DNA of 13,344 nt from SCUN01 sp964343975 (GTDB lineage: Bacteria; Acidobacteriota; Vicinamibacteria; Vicinamibacterales; SCN-69-37). The DNA lies in assembly GCA_964343975.1 (NCBI GenBank), contig CAYFLU010000091.1, positions 1-13,344 on the forward strand, read 5' to 3'. Under the pieces are notes generated by a model. The model searched no databases. It saw only the letters and a list, made by a program, of their open reading frames with translations, and was not told the origin of the DNA. Both the position numbers and the translations under genes were made by a program. This document shows, piece by piece, positions 1 to 7,195 of the stretch; position 1 is the stretch's first letter, and each line of letters opens with the position of its first letter.

Positions 1-34
1 GCTCCGGCGCCGGCTACTTCACCGGCACCGGAGC
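1..34 (-). terminator. Strong hairpin with the efflux-gene stop codon in its loop (possible terminator)
   Basis: Positions 1-13 and 22-34 are inverted repeats. In minus-strand RNA they form a 13-bp GC-rich stem with one G-U pair (8 with 27) around an 8-base loop that contains the UAG stop (16 to 14). The arm lies partly in the last codons and partly after the stop. Any U-tract would fall outside the window, so termination cannot be confirmed. The distal arm also contains GGAG and repeats the 11 bases at 4529-4539 that carry the ribosome site of the fusion gene, so it could instead serve a downstream gene start. Confidence 0.45.
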
Positions 35-3000
35 GATCGTGCCCGACACGTAGTCGAGATTCACCTTGGCGACCTGGTAGTCGCGCTGGGCGCGCGCGAG
101 ATTGGCACGCGCCGCCGAGACGTTGAGTTCGGCGTCCTGCACTTCGAGGCGCGTCTTCACGCCGAGCTCGAAGCCCTTCTCCGCCAGAAACAGCAGGCGC
201 TCCGCCTGCGTCACGGTCGCCGTCAGCGCGGTCACAATCTCCGCCGCTTCGTTCACCTGCGTGATGGCCACGCGCACTTCAAGGCCGATGCCCTCGCGCA
301 GCTTGAGCTCGTCGATTGTGAGGCTGGCCAACTCGCTCCGCGCCTGCGCGACCTGCCCCTTCGTCCGCTGACCGTCAAAGAGCGGCACCGATGCGAACAG
401 CCCGGCATTCCACGTGGTGCCGCTCGACGAGGCCGACTTCAACCCCAGGCTCTTCAGACCCCAGCTCGCCGAGAAGTCGAGGCGCGGCTTGTCGCCGGCC
501 TGGGCGATCGTCACGAGTTCGCCGTAGATGCCGCGCTGCGCGGCGATCTCCGCCAGCTCCGCGCGGTTCTTCAGCGCCTCGGCGAGCACCGCGTCGTACG
601 ACGGCGCAGCGCCCGGCGTGGCCGTGAGGGTGCCGGTGACGTCGACATCGATGCCGCGCGCGCCTTCGCCGAGGAGCAGCGCCAGCCGATCCCGTGCCGT
701 GCGCACGGCGTTCGTGCCGCGAATCACCGCCGGCTTGGCGTTGTCGACCGCGACCTGCGCGGCCAGCACATCGAAGTCTGTGGCCGTGCCTGCCGTCATC
801 CGCTTCTGCGTCTCAGCCAGGTGGCGCGACTTCTGCGCCATATCCTCCTTCGCGATGCCCTCGAGCGACCGCGCCACGAGCACATCCCAGTAGGCCGTCG
901 TCACGTCGCGCGCCACCGTCTGCTGGAACCGGCGCAGCTGCGCGTCGCTGAACTCGAAGCCGAGCTTGGCCGCGCGAATCGCCGCGCCCACCTGCCCCCA
1001 CGTGAACACGACCTGCCGCAGGTTCAGTTGCGCCTGCCGCACGTCCTGACGGCCCGCGAAGATCTCCGTGAAGTCCGTGCTCGAAGATGAGGAGGATGCG
1101 GACGACGAGCCGCCACTCGTGAAGCCCTTGAAGAGATCCTTCTGCGAGTCGTCGTAGTTGCGAAGCACGCTCGCCGTGGCCGTGGCCTGCGGCAACGCGT
1201 ACGAGCGCTCCGCAACGTAATAGCCCTGCACCCAGTTCTTGTACTCGCGCGCCTTCTGCACGTCGCGGTTCTGTTCCGCCGCGATCCGCAGCGCCTCATC
1301 CAGCGTGAGCACCTTCGTGTTGCCGGCCGCCGCGGCGGCCTGCCCCGCCTGCGCGGCCATCGACTGCGTCAGCGACTGCGCCGACACCGGACGCGCCGTG
1401 CCCGCGACGAGCGCGAGCACGACAAGCCCGGCCGTCGCGTGCGTCGCGGCCTTGCGGTTCCGGAAGAGCCACGCCGACACGTCGTCGAACATCGTGTAGA
1501 CGACGGGCACGACGATGAGCGTGAGCAATGTGGAGGTGATGAGGCCGCCCACGAGGGCGCGCGCCATCGGCGCGCGGAACTCGGCGCCTTCACCGAGACC
1601 GAAGAAGAGCGGCAGCATGCCGAAGATCATCGCGAGCGTGGTCATCAGGATCGGCCGCAGACGCGTGCGCCCCGCGGTGATGAGCGCCTCACGCCGCGCC
1701 ATTCCGCCCTGACGGAGCACCTTCGTGTAGTCGATCAGCAGAATGGCGTTCTTCGTGACGAGGCCCATCAGCATGATCAGGCCGATCAACGACATGATGC
1801 TGATCGTGTCGCCCGTCAGCTTCAGCATCCCGGCCATGCCGACGATCGACAGCGGCAGCGACAGCATGATCGACAGCGGGTCGATGAACGACTCGAACTG
1901 CGCGGCCAGAATGAGATAGACGAAGATCACGGCCATGAGGAGCGCCTCGGCGAGATAGCCGAACGACTCGATCATGATTTCGCTGTCGCCGCCGACCACG
2001 GCCTTGTAGCCCTGCGGCAGCTTGATGCGCTCCACCGCCGCGTTCACCGCCGTACCGGCGGTGCCGAGCGGCAGGCCGTCGAGGTTGGTGTCGACCGTGA
2101 CCTGCCGCGAGAGGTCGCGGCGGCTCACTTCGGCCGGCGAGGCCGAGCGCGTGAACGACACGAGGTCGGCGAGCGGCACGAGCGCCGTGCCCATGGCCGA
2201 GGGCGCCGTAACTTTCAGATCCGCGACCTGCGCCACCGTACCGCGCAGATCCTGCGGCAACCGCACGCGCACGTTCACGGCCTCGCCTTCGTCGTCTTCA
2301 TACGTCGTGACCGCGCGGCCGCCGACGAGCGTGCCGACGAGGTTCGCCACGTTGCCGCTCCCGAGCCCCACCGAGGCCGCGCGGGCGCGATCCACCGTCA
2401 TGCGGTATTCAGGCGTATCGAGCTCGCCAGCCGTCTCGATGTCCACGATGCCGCGCACCGTGTAGAGCTCGCGTTTGAGGTCGGCCGCGTATTTTTTCAG
2501 CGTGGTGATCTCCTCGCCCTGCAGCACGATGACGAGCGCCTTCTGGAACGAGTCGGGGTTGTCCATCATCGACAACGTGATGCCTGGAATCTGCTGCAGT
2601 CGACCGCGGATCTTGTGGATCACGCCCTGCACGTTCACGCCGCGCTCCTTGCGAGCTACGAGCTTCACGTACACCATGCCGTCACGGACCGTGTCGGCGT
2701 CACCGGCGCCGATCGAGCCGTAGCTGTAGCGCACTTCCTTGAACTCGCCCAGGCCCTTGAGGATCTCGCCCAGCCGGCCGCGCGTTTCTTCCATCGACGA
2801 GCCGGGGCCGCTCTTGAACTTGATGATGAATTCGCCCTGATCCATCGACGGCTGGAACTCGGCCTGCAGCGTGCCGAAGACACCGATGCCGGCCACGAAC
2901 GCCAGGGTCGCCATCAACGCGATCGTCTTGCGATGGTCGAGCGCCCAGGCGATCACGCCCTTGTAGCCATCGGCCATGCGCTCGAACCAGTCGTTGAACA

Positions 3001-4522
3001 CATCGAGCGCGCGGTTCAGGAGGTTGCGCTTGCCGGTGCGATCGATATCCGGGTCGTGCCACCGCGATGACAGCATCGGGTCGAGCGTGAACGACACGAA
3101 CAGCGACACGAGCACGGCGAACGCCACCGTGAGGCCGAACTGGAAGAAGAACCGGCCGATGATGCCTTTCATGAAGGCCACCGGCACGAACACCGCGATG
3201 ATCGACATCGACGTGGCGAGCACCGCGAGGCCGATCTCGGCCGTGCCCTCACGCGCCGCTGTGAAGTGGTCCTGCCCGTGCTCCAGGTGGCGCACGATGT
3301 TTTCGCGCACCACGATCGCATCGTCGATGAGCAACCCGATCGCGAGCGACAGGGCCATGAGCGTGAGCGTGTTCAGCGTCATGCCGAGGAAATACATGAC
3401 GATGAACGACGAGATGACCGAGATCGGGAGCGTGAGGCCCGTGATCACGGTGGACCGCCACGAGTTGAGGAACAGGAACACGATCACGACCGTGAGGAGG
3501 CCGCCGAGCAGGAGCGAGTTCTCGACGTCGGCCACCGACTCACGAATGAAGCCCGACGTGTCGCGCACGATCTGAATCTCGACGCCCGCCGGCATCTCGT
3601 GCCGGAGGCCGTCCACGGTCTTGATCACCGCGTCGACGACCGCCACCGTGTTGGCCTGCGTCTGCTTCGTGATATCGATCGCGACGGCGGGCTCGCCGTT
3701 GACCACGGCCAGTGACCGTCGCTCTTCGATCGTGTCGCGCACGGTGGCCACATCGCCGAGCCGCACGGGCATCGAGCCGCGGCGCGTGATGATCATGTCG
3801 GCGTATTCGGCCGGCGAGCTGGGTTTGCCGGCCATGCGGAGTGGCATCTCGCCGAGCCCCTTCGTCAACCGGCCTAGCGGCGTGTTGACGTTCTCATTCG
3901 CGAGGCCGTTGATGACCTCGTCAGCGCCCATGCCCAGCGCCGAGAGCCGCGCGGGATCCAGGTCGACGGCCACCTCACGCGTAGACGCGCCGATCAGCTT
4001 CGCCTTCGCGACACCGGCCACACTCTCGAGGCGGCGCTTGATCACGCGGTCTGCCAGCGTCGACAACTCACGAGCCGGCATCGTCTTCGACCGGATTGCC
4101 AGCGACACGACCGGCGTGCCGTTGAAGTCGAGCTTCTGAATGACCGGCTCGCTCATGCCCGCCGGCAGTTCACGACGGATGGAGTTGATCTTCGCGCGCG
4201 CTTCCTGCGACACGTCGTTGATCTTCACTTCGAGGTTGAACTCGACGGTGACCTGCGAGAGGCCTTCCCGCGACACCGAGTTCACGTGCTTCACGCCCGA
4301 GATCGGGTTTACCGCCTCTTCGATCTTGCGGCTCACTTCCCGCTCGACCGCTTCCGGCGACGCGCCGGGAAACTCCGTCAGAATCGACATCACCGGGATC
4401 TCGACCTGCGGCATGAGGTCGATCGACAACCGGCGGAACGAGAACAAGCCCAGCGTGACGAGGGCCAGCATCATCACCGAGGCGACGACGGGCCGTTTGA
4501 TGGACAGATCCGAGAGGAACAT
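14..4522 (-). CDS. RND efflux permease (HAE1/AcrB type) fused to a TolC-family outer-membrane factor
   Basis: This 1502-residue protein should supply two of the three parts of a proton-driven drug or amphiphile efflux pump. Residues 1-1020 are a full AcrB-type permease. TM1 is at about 12-29, TM2-6 at 337-481, TM7 at 533-551 and TM8-12 at 856-1010, with two large periplasmic loops between. The proton-relay residues match AcrB: D400/D401 in 'LLIDDAIVV' (AcrB D407/D408), K924 in 'VTKNAILL' (K940) and R954 in 'RLRPILMT' (R971). Residues 1025-1048 look like a signal peptide. Residues 1070-1502 are a TolC-type factor with its two structural repeats, including 'LRQVVFTWGQ' (1168-1177) and 'VPLFDGQR' (1379-1386). 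Usual lengths are about 1040 and 450-490 residues, so both parts are complete. The ATG lies 2 bp after the adaptor stop, with a GGAG ribosome site 7 bp upstream. Substrate is unknown. The domain calls are secure; processing of the fusion is inference. Confidence 0.96.
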   Translation of the reverse strand: MFLSDLSIKRPVVASVMMLALVTLGLFSFRRLSIDLMPQVEIPVMSILTEFPGASPEAVEREVSRKIEEAVNPISGVKHVNSVSREGLSQVTVEFNLEVKINDVSQEARAKINSIRRELPAGMSEPVIQKLDFNGTPVVSLAIRSKTMPARELSTLADRVIKRRLESVAGVAKAKLIGASTREVAVDLDPARLSALGMGADEVINGLANENVNTPLGRLTKGLGEMPLRMAGKPSSPAEYADMIITRRGSMPVRLGDVATVRDTIEERRSLAVVNGEPAVAIDITKQTQANTVAVVDAVIKTVDGLRHEMPAGVEIQIVRDTSGFIRESVADVENSLLLGGLLTVVIVFLFLNSWRSTVITGLTLPISVISSFIVMYFLGMTLNTLTLMALSLAIGLLIDDAIVVRENIVRHLEHGQDHFTAAREGTAEIGLAVLATSMSIIAVFVPVAFMKGIIGRFFFQFGLTVAFAVLVSLFVSFTLDPMLSSRWHDPDIDRTGKRNLLNRALDVFNDWFERMADGYKGVIAWALDHRKTIALMATLAFVAGIGVFGTLQAEFQPSMDQGEFIIKFKSGPGSSMEETRGRLGEILKGLGEFKEVRYSYGSIGAGDADTVRDGMVYVKLVARKERGVNVQGVIHKIRGRLQQIPGITLSMMDNPDSFQKALVIVLQGEEITTLKKYAADLKRELYTVRGIVDIETAGELDTPEYRMTVDRARAASVGLGSGNVANLVGTLVGGRAVTTYEDDEGEAVNVRVRLPQDLRGTVAQVADLKVTAPSAMGTALVPLADLVSFTRSASPAEVSRRDLSRQVTVDTNLDGLPLGTAGTAVNAAVERIKLPQGYKAVVGGDSEIMIESFGYLAEALLMAVIFVYLILAAQFESFIDPLSIMLSLPLSIVGMAGMLKLTGDTISIMSLIGLIMLMGLVTKNAILLIDYTKVLRQGGMARREALITAGRTRLRPILMTTLAMIFGMLPLFFGLGEGAEFRAPMARALVGGLITSTLLTLIVVPVVYTMFDDVSAWLFRNRKAATHATAGLVVLALVAGTARPVSAQSLTQSMAAQAGQAAAAAGNTKVLTLDEALRIAAEQNRDVQKAREYKNWVQGYYVAERSYALPQATATASVLRNYDDSQKDLFKGFTSGGSSSASSSSSSTDFTEIFAGRQDVRQAQLNLRQVVFTWGQVGAAIRAAKLGFEFSDAQLRRFQQTVARDVTTAYWDVLVARSLEGIAKEDMAQKSRHLAETQKRMTAGTATDFDVLAAQVAVDNAKPAVIRGTNAVRTARDRLALLLGEGARGIDVDVTGTLTATPGAAPSYDAVLAEALKNRAELAEIAAQRGIYGELVTIAQAGDKPRLDFSASWGLKSLGLKSASSSGTTWNAGLFASVPLFDGQRTKGQVAQARSELASLTIDELKLREGIGLEVRVAITQVNEAAEIVTALTATVTQAERLLFLAEKGFELGVKTRLEVQDAELNVSAARANLARAQRDYQVAKVNLDYVSGTIAPVPVK
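1076..1117 (-). other. Serine-rich loop in the first TolC repeat
   Basis: Residues 1136-1149 are almost all Ser and Gly ('SGGSSSASSSSSST'). They sit between the strand-like segments 'LPQATATASV' and 'AQLNLRQVVF', where TolC-family proteins have an outer-membrane beta hairpin, so this should be a surface-exposed extracellular loop. A shorter Ser-rich stretch (1363-1370, 'SASSSGTT', about positions 413-436) occupies the equivalent place in the second repeat. Confidence 0.55.
1379..1450 (-). other. Signal-peptide-like junction between the RND and TolC parts
   Basis: Codons 1025-1048 encode a basic stretch just before (R1021, R1023, K1024), a hydrophobic core 'AGLVVLALVAG' (1031-1041) and a cleavage-type end 'PVSA' before Q1049, with V at -3 and A at -1. 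The C-terminus of an AcrB-type permease is cytoplasmic after TM12, so this segment would act as a thirteenth crossing and export the TolC part to the periplasm. Signal peptidase I could then free it. An Ala/Gln-rich linker (about 1049-1069) follows. Features are seen directly; export and cleavage are inferred. Confidence 0.7.
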
Positions 4523-4524
4523 GG

Positions 4525-5655
4525 CTAGGCTCCGGCGCCCTTCGCCACGAGCACGCGGCCGTCATCGGCAATGGCGAATGCGCCACGCGTTACGACCTGT
4601 TCCCCGGCCGTGAGCCCCGACGTCACTTCCACCGTCGCGCTGCCGGTCACGCCAAGCGTGACCTTCTTCTTCTCCGCTTTCGCGCCGTTCACCACGTAGA
4701 CCTCGGCGGTCTGCTTCTCGACGTCCCAGTTGAGGAGCGCCTCACGCGGCACCTGCAGAATGTCTTTTCGCTGCGCCACGAGGATGCGCCCCTGCACGAA
4801 GGCGCCGCCGCGCAGCACGCCGTCACCGTTCGGCACGGCCGCGATCAGCTGCGCGGACCGGCTCATCGCGTCGATCGCCGGGTTGATGAACTTCACGTCG
4901 CCTCGGAACGTGCGGCCGGGCACGGCATCGGTCGAGAACTCGAGCGGCTGCCCGATCTTCACGCGCGCGAGCCGCGACGAGGGCACCGCCACCGTCAGGT
5001 CCATCAGCCGGTTGTCGACGATGCGGAAGAGCGGCGCGCCGCTGCCCATGTTCTCCACGCGATCGCCCACGCTCACGCCGCGGAGGGCCACCACACCGTC
5101 CATCGGCGAGACGATGTCGGACTTGGCCATGTGGCTTTCGGCCGTCTTCACCTGTGCCGAGGCGGCCGTGACGGCCGCGTGCGCCGCATCCACCGCCGAC
5201 TTCGCGTCGTCGAAGGCCTGCGGCGTGATGAGGCCGAAGCCCTTCAACTGCTGTGCGCGCTCGTATTCGCGCTGCGCGCGTTCTTCAGAGACTTTCGCCT
5301 GCGCCACCGCGGCTTTCAGGGCCTCGATCGTGGCTTCGGATTCGCGTGTGTCGAGGCGGGCGAGTTTGTCGCCCTTCTTCACCGGCACCCACTCGGTCAC
5401 GTAGACGGCGGTCACCGTGCCCGTGACCTCCGACTTCACCTCGGCGGAAAACTTCGGCTCGAGGGTGCCGGTGACGTCGACGCTTTCCTGCATGATGTCG
5501 ACGACAGCGGGCGCCACCGACACCGAGGCGGGCGGACGTTCCGCGGCGGCCGGGGCCGGCTCGGCGTCTTTCTTCGCGCACGCCGCGGCCATCACGACCA
5601 GGGCAACCGACAAGCTGAGGGAGTAGAGGCGGGACGAACGCGACGTGACGGCCAT
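4525..5655 (-). CDS. RND periplasmic adaptor (membrane fusion protein), lipoprotein
   Basis: This 376-residue protein is an HlyD/AcrA-type adaptor that should bridge the permease and the outer-membrane factor in the periplasm. A hydrophobic signal (10-25) ends in 'VMAAAC', a lipobox with C26 as the likely lipidated residue; a Pro/Ala-rich tether follows. The two lipoyl halves are at about 68-101 ('SEVTGTVTAVYV', 'VKKGDKLARLD') and 180-214 ('IVSPMDGVVALRGVSVGDRV'). They flank a helical hairpin at 103-175. A beta-barrel (about 218-296) and a membrane-proximal domain (about 300-376) follow. Length is usual for the family. The ATG has an upstream AGGAGG with 11-bp spacing. The gene ends 2 bp before the permease-TolC fusion, so the pair is translationally coupled and encodes the whole pump. 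No regulator gene is visible beside it. Confidence 0.95.
   Translation of the reverse strand: MAVTSRSSRLYSLSLSVALVVMAAACAKKDAEPAPAAAERPPASVSVAPAVVDIMQESVDVTGTLEPKFSAEVKSEVTGTVTAVYVTEWVPVKKGDKLARLDTRESEATIEALKAAVAQAKVSEERAQREYERAQQLKGFGLITPQAFDDAKSAVDAAHAAVTAASAQVKTAESHMAKSDIVSPMDGVVALRGVSVGDRVENMGSGAPLFRIVDNRLMDLTVAVPSSRLARVKIGQPLEFSTDAVPGRTFRGDVKFINPAIDAMSRSAQLIAAVPNGDGVLRGGAFVQGRILVAQRKDILQVPREALLNWDVEKQTAEVYVVNGAKAEKKKVTLGVTGSATVEVTSGLTAGEQVVTRGAFAIADDGRVLVAKGAGA
4530..4533 (-). promoter_or_regulatory. Ribosome binding site of the RND-TolC gene, inside the adaptor gene
   Basis: On the minus strand GGAG lies in the last codons of the adaptor gene, 7 bases before the ATG at 4522. With the adaptor stop only 2 bp before that ATG, this supports translational coupling of the two pump genes. 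Confidence 0.7.
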
Positions 5656-5666
5656 TACCTTCAGAT

Positions 5667-5672
5667 CCTCCT
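5667..5672 (-). promoter_or_regulatory. Ribosome binding site of the adaptor gene
   Basis: The minus strand reads AGGAGG, a perfect Shine-Dalgarno core, 11 bases before the ATG at 5655. It supports that start even though the spacing is slightly long. Confidence 0.75.
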
Positions 5673-5688
5673 AGGCAGTACTCTTCCC

Positions 5689-5694
5689 ATTATC
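5689..5694 (-). promoter_or_regulatory. Candidate -10 element for the efflux operon
   Basis: The minus strand reads GATAAT, five of six matches to TATAAT, in an otherwise GC-rich 75-bp gap. It would place the transcript start near 5682 and leave a leader of about 27 bases holding the AGGAGG site. No convincing -35 box is present at 16-18 bp, so another sigma factor or an activator may be involved. Confidence 0.4.
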
Positions 5695-5696
5695 AT
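5691..5696 (+). promoter_or_regulatory. Candidate -10 element for the aminopeptidase gene
   Basis: TATCAT on the plus strand overlaps the opposing GATAAT, so the two divergent promoters would share their melting region and exclude each other. It would start a transcript near 5703, with a leader of about 28 bases containing the GGAG at 5722-5725. No clear -35 box is visible. Confidence 0.3.
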
Positions 5697-5730
5697 CTCG
5701 ACGGCCTATCCGGCCGGAGACGGAGTGCAA

Positions 5731-7116
5731 ATGTTCCCTGCTGCGACCTACACCTCACGCCGCGCCACATTGGCGTCGGCCATGACCTCGGGCTTGCTCG
5801 TGTTGCTTGGCAATGACGAGAGCCCGATGAACTACACCGACAACACGTACGCGTACCGGCAGGACAGCACGTTTCTCTACTACTTCGGCCTGAGCCACGC
5901 GGGGCTCGCGGCGACGATCGATGCCGAGAGCGGCGCCGCGACGATCTACGGCAACGACCTCACGATCGACGACATCGTGTGGACCGGTCCCCAGCCGACG
6001 ATTGCCGAGTTGTCGGCACGAGTCGGCGTGACGAAGACCGCGCCCGCCAGTGCCCTGGCCGATGCGGTGCGGGCCGCGAAGGCGGCCGGCCGCGCCGTGC
6101 ATGTGCTCCCGCCCTACCGCGGGGAGCATCGTCTGAAGCTCGCCGACCTGCTGGGCGTGGCGCCCGGCGCGGTGGATCAGGCCGTGAGCCTGCCGTTCGT
6201 CCGCGCCGTGATCAACATGCGCATCTATAAGACGCCGGAAGAAGTGGCGGAGATCGAGCGGGCCGTGAATACGTCGGTCGACATGCATGTGACGGCCATG
6301 TCGATGGCCCGGCCGGGCATGAAAGAGAGCGACATCGCCGCGAAGGTCACCGAAATCGCGCTGGCCGGCGGCGGCAACCTCGCGTTTCCGGTGATTGCCA
6401 CGATCCACGGCGAGACGCTGCACAACCACCACCATGGGAATACCCTGAAATCGGGCGATTTGTTCCTGCTCGACACGGGCGCCGAGACCGCGATGGGCTA
6501 TGCGGGCGATCTCACGAGCACGTTCCCGGTGGACCGCACCTTTACGTCACGGCAGCGCGATGTCTATCAGATCGTGCTCGACGCGCACCTTGCGGCCGTC
6601 GCCGCGGTGAAGCCGGGGAAACCGTTCCGCGAGATTCACCTGCTCGCCTGCCGCACGCTCGCCGAGGGCCTCAAGGGGCTCGGCCTCATGAAGGGCGACC
6701 TCGACGCCGCCGTGCACGAAGGCGCACATGCGATGTTCTTCCAATGCGGCCTCGGCCACATGATGGGCATGGACGTGCACGACATGGAAAACCTCGGCGA
6801 GGTGCACGTCGGCTACGACGGCCAGCCGAAGAGCACGCAGTTCGGCATCAAGAGCCTGCGGCTCGGCCGCCCGCTCGAGCCGGGCTTTGTCATGACGGTG
6901 GAGCCGGGCCTCTACTTCATTCCGGAGCTCATGCGCCGCTGGAAGGCTGAGGGCAAGTTCCGCGACTTCCTCAACTACGACGCGATCGAGACCTACGCGG
7001 ATTTCGGCGGCGTCCGGATCGAAGAAGACCTGCTCGTGACGGCCGACGGCCACCGCATCCTCGGCAAGTCACGGCCGCGGACGATCGCGGAAGTCGAGGC
7101 CGTGCGTCAGGGCTGA
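5731..7116 (+). CDS. pepP: Xaa-Pro aminopeptidase, M24B family
   Basis: This 461-residue metallopeptidase should remove N-terminal residues that precede proline, in the cytoplasm, since no signal peptide is seen. Residues 8-140 are an aminopeptidase-P N-terminal domain ('DNTYAYRQDSTFLYYFGLSHAG'-like core at 37-58). Residues 170-445 are the pita-bread catalytic fold. The five metal ligands fit E. coli PepP by eye: D248 ('FLLDTG'), D260 ('GYAGDLTSTF'), H343 ('CGLGHMMG'), E391 ('MTVEPGLYF') and E431 ('GVRIEED'). H231, H350 ('MDVHD') and R429 fit the catalytic helpers. The ATG at 5731 has GGAG 5 bp upstream. The same frame stays open further 5', but that part is shadow sequence across the adaptor gene. 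The gene is divergent from the efflux operon and monocistronic here. Prolidase is the main alternative function, but the N-terminal domain favours aminopeptidase P. Confidence 0.93.
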   Translation: MFPAATYTSRRATLASAMTSGLLVLLGNDESPMNYTDNTYAYRQDSTFLYYFGLSHAGLAATIDAESGAATIYGNDLTIDDIVWTGPQPTIAELSARVGVTKTAPASALADAVRAAKAAGRAVHVLPPYRGEHRLKLADLLGVAPGAVDQAVSLPFVRAVINMRIYKTPEEVAEIERAVNTSVDMHVTAMSMARPGMKESDIAAKVTEIALAGGGNLAFPVIATIHGETLHNHHHGNTLKSGDLFLLDTGAETAMGYAGDLTSTFPVDRTFTSRQRDVYQIVLDAHLAAVAAVKPGKPFREIHLLACRTLAEGLKGLGLMKGDLDAAVHEGAHAMFFQCGLGHMMGMDVHDMENLGEVHVGYDGQPKSTQFGIKSLRLGRPLEPGFVMTVEPGLYFIPELMRRWKAEGKFRDFLNYDAIETYADFGGVRIEEDLLVTADGHRILGKSRPRTIAEVEAVRQG

Positions 7117-7184
7117 CACGGAGACTCGGAGGCGCGGAGAAGAGCTCCGGGGGGAAGGCCACACGGAGACACGGAGGCACGGAG
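7116..7184. repeat. Two copies of a 24-bp purine-rich repeat in the convergent gap
   Basis: Copy 1 (7116-7139) and copy 2 (7161-7184) match at 22 of 24 bases and both begin 'ACACGGAGAC'. Each copy is itself made of three CGGAG units at 8-bp spacing. A 21-bp spacer separates them, and copy 1 overlaps the last base of the aminopeptidase stop codon. This family of short 'acggagacacggag' repeats is known from intergenic DNA of several high-GC phyla; its role is unknown. A 5-bp-stem hairpin (7135-7149) lies across the first copy and spacer, with no T-tract, so I do not call it a terminator. Confidence 0.7.
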
Positions 7185-7195
7185 GTGCCGGCGGT

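Noticed and set aside
1370..1500. Fusion as an assembly or sequencing artefact
   Set aside because: The frame passes smoothly from the last membrane helix to the signal-like segment, with no leftover spacer or separate start. Raw reads would still be needed to exclude it fully.
1439..3070. Long plus-strand open frame (543 codons) opposite the RND gene
   Set aside because: It is an Arg/His/Asp-rich shadow of a GC-rich coding strand, with no domain or ribosome site, and the opposite strand is a certain RND gene.
5131..5730. 200-codon N-terminal extension of the aminopeptidase
   Set aside because: It lies antisense over the adaptor gene, is Arg/His/Gly-rich, and the ATG at 5731 has a good ribosome site and begins a normal aminopeptidase-P domain.
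7116..7184. Possible small CRISPR array
   Set aside because: Only two imperfect copies exist, each internally periodic, with one short spacer and no cas gene nearby.
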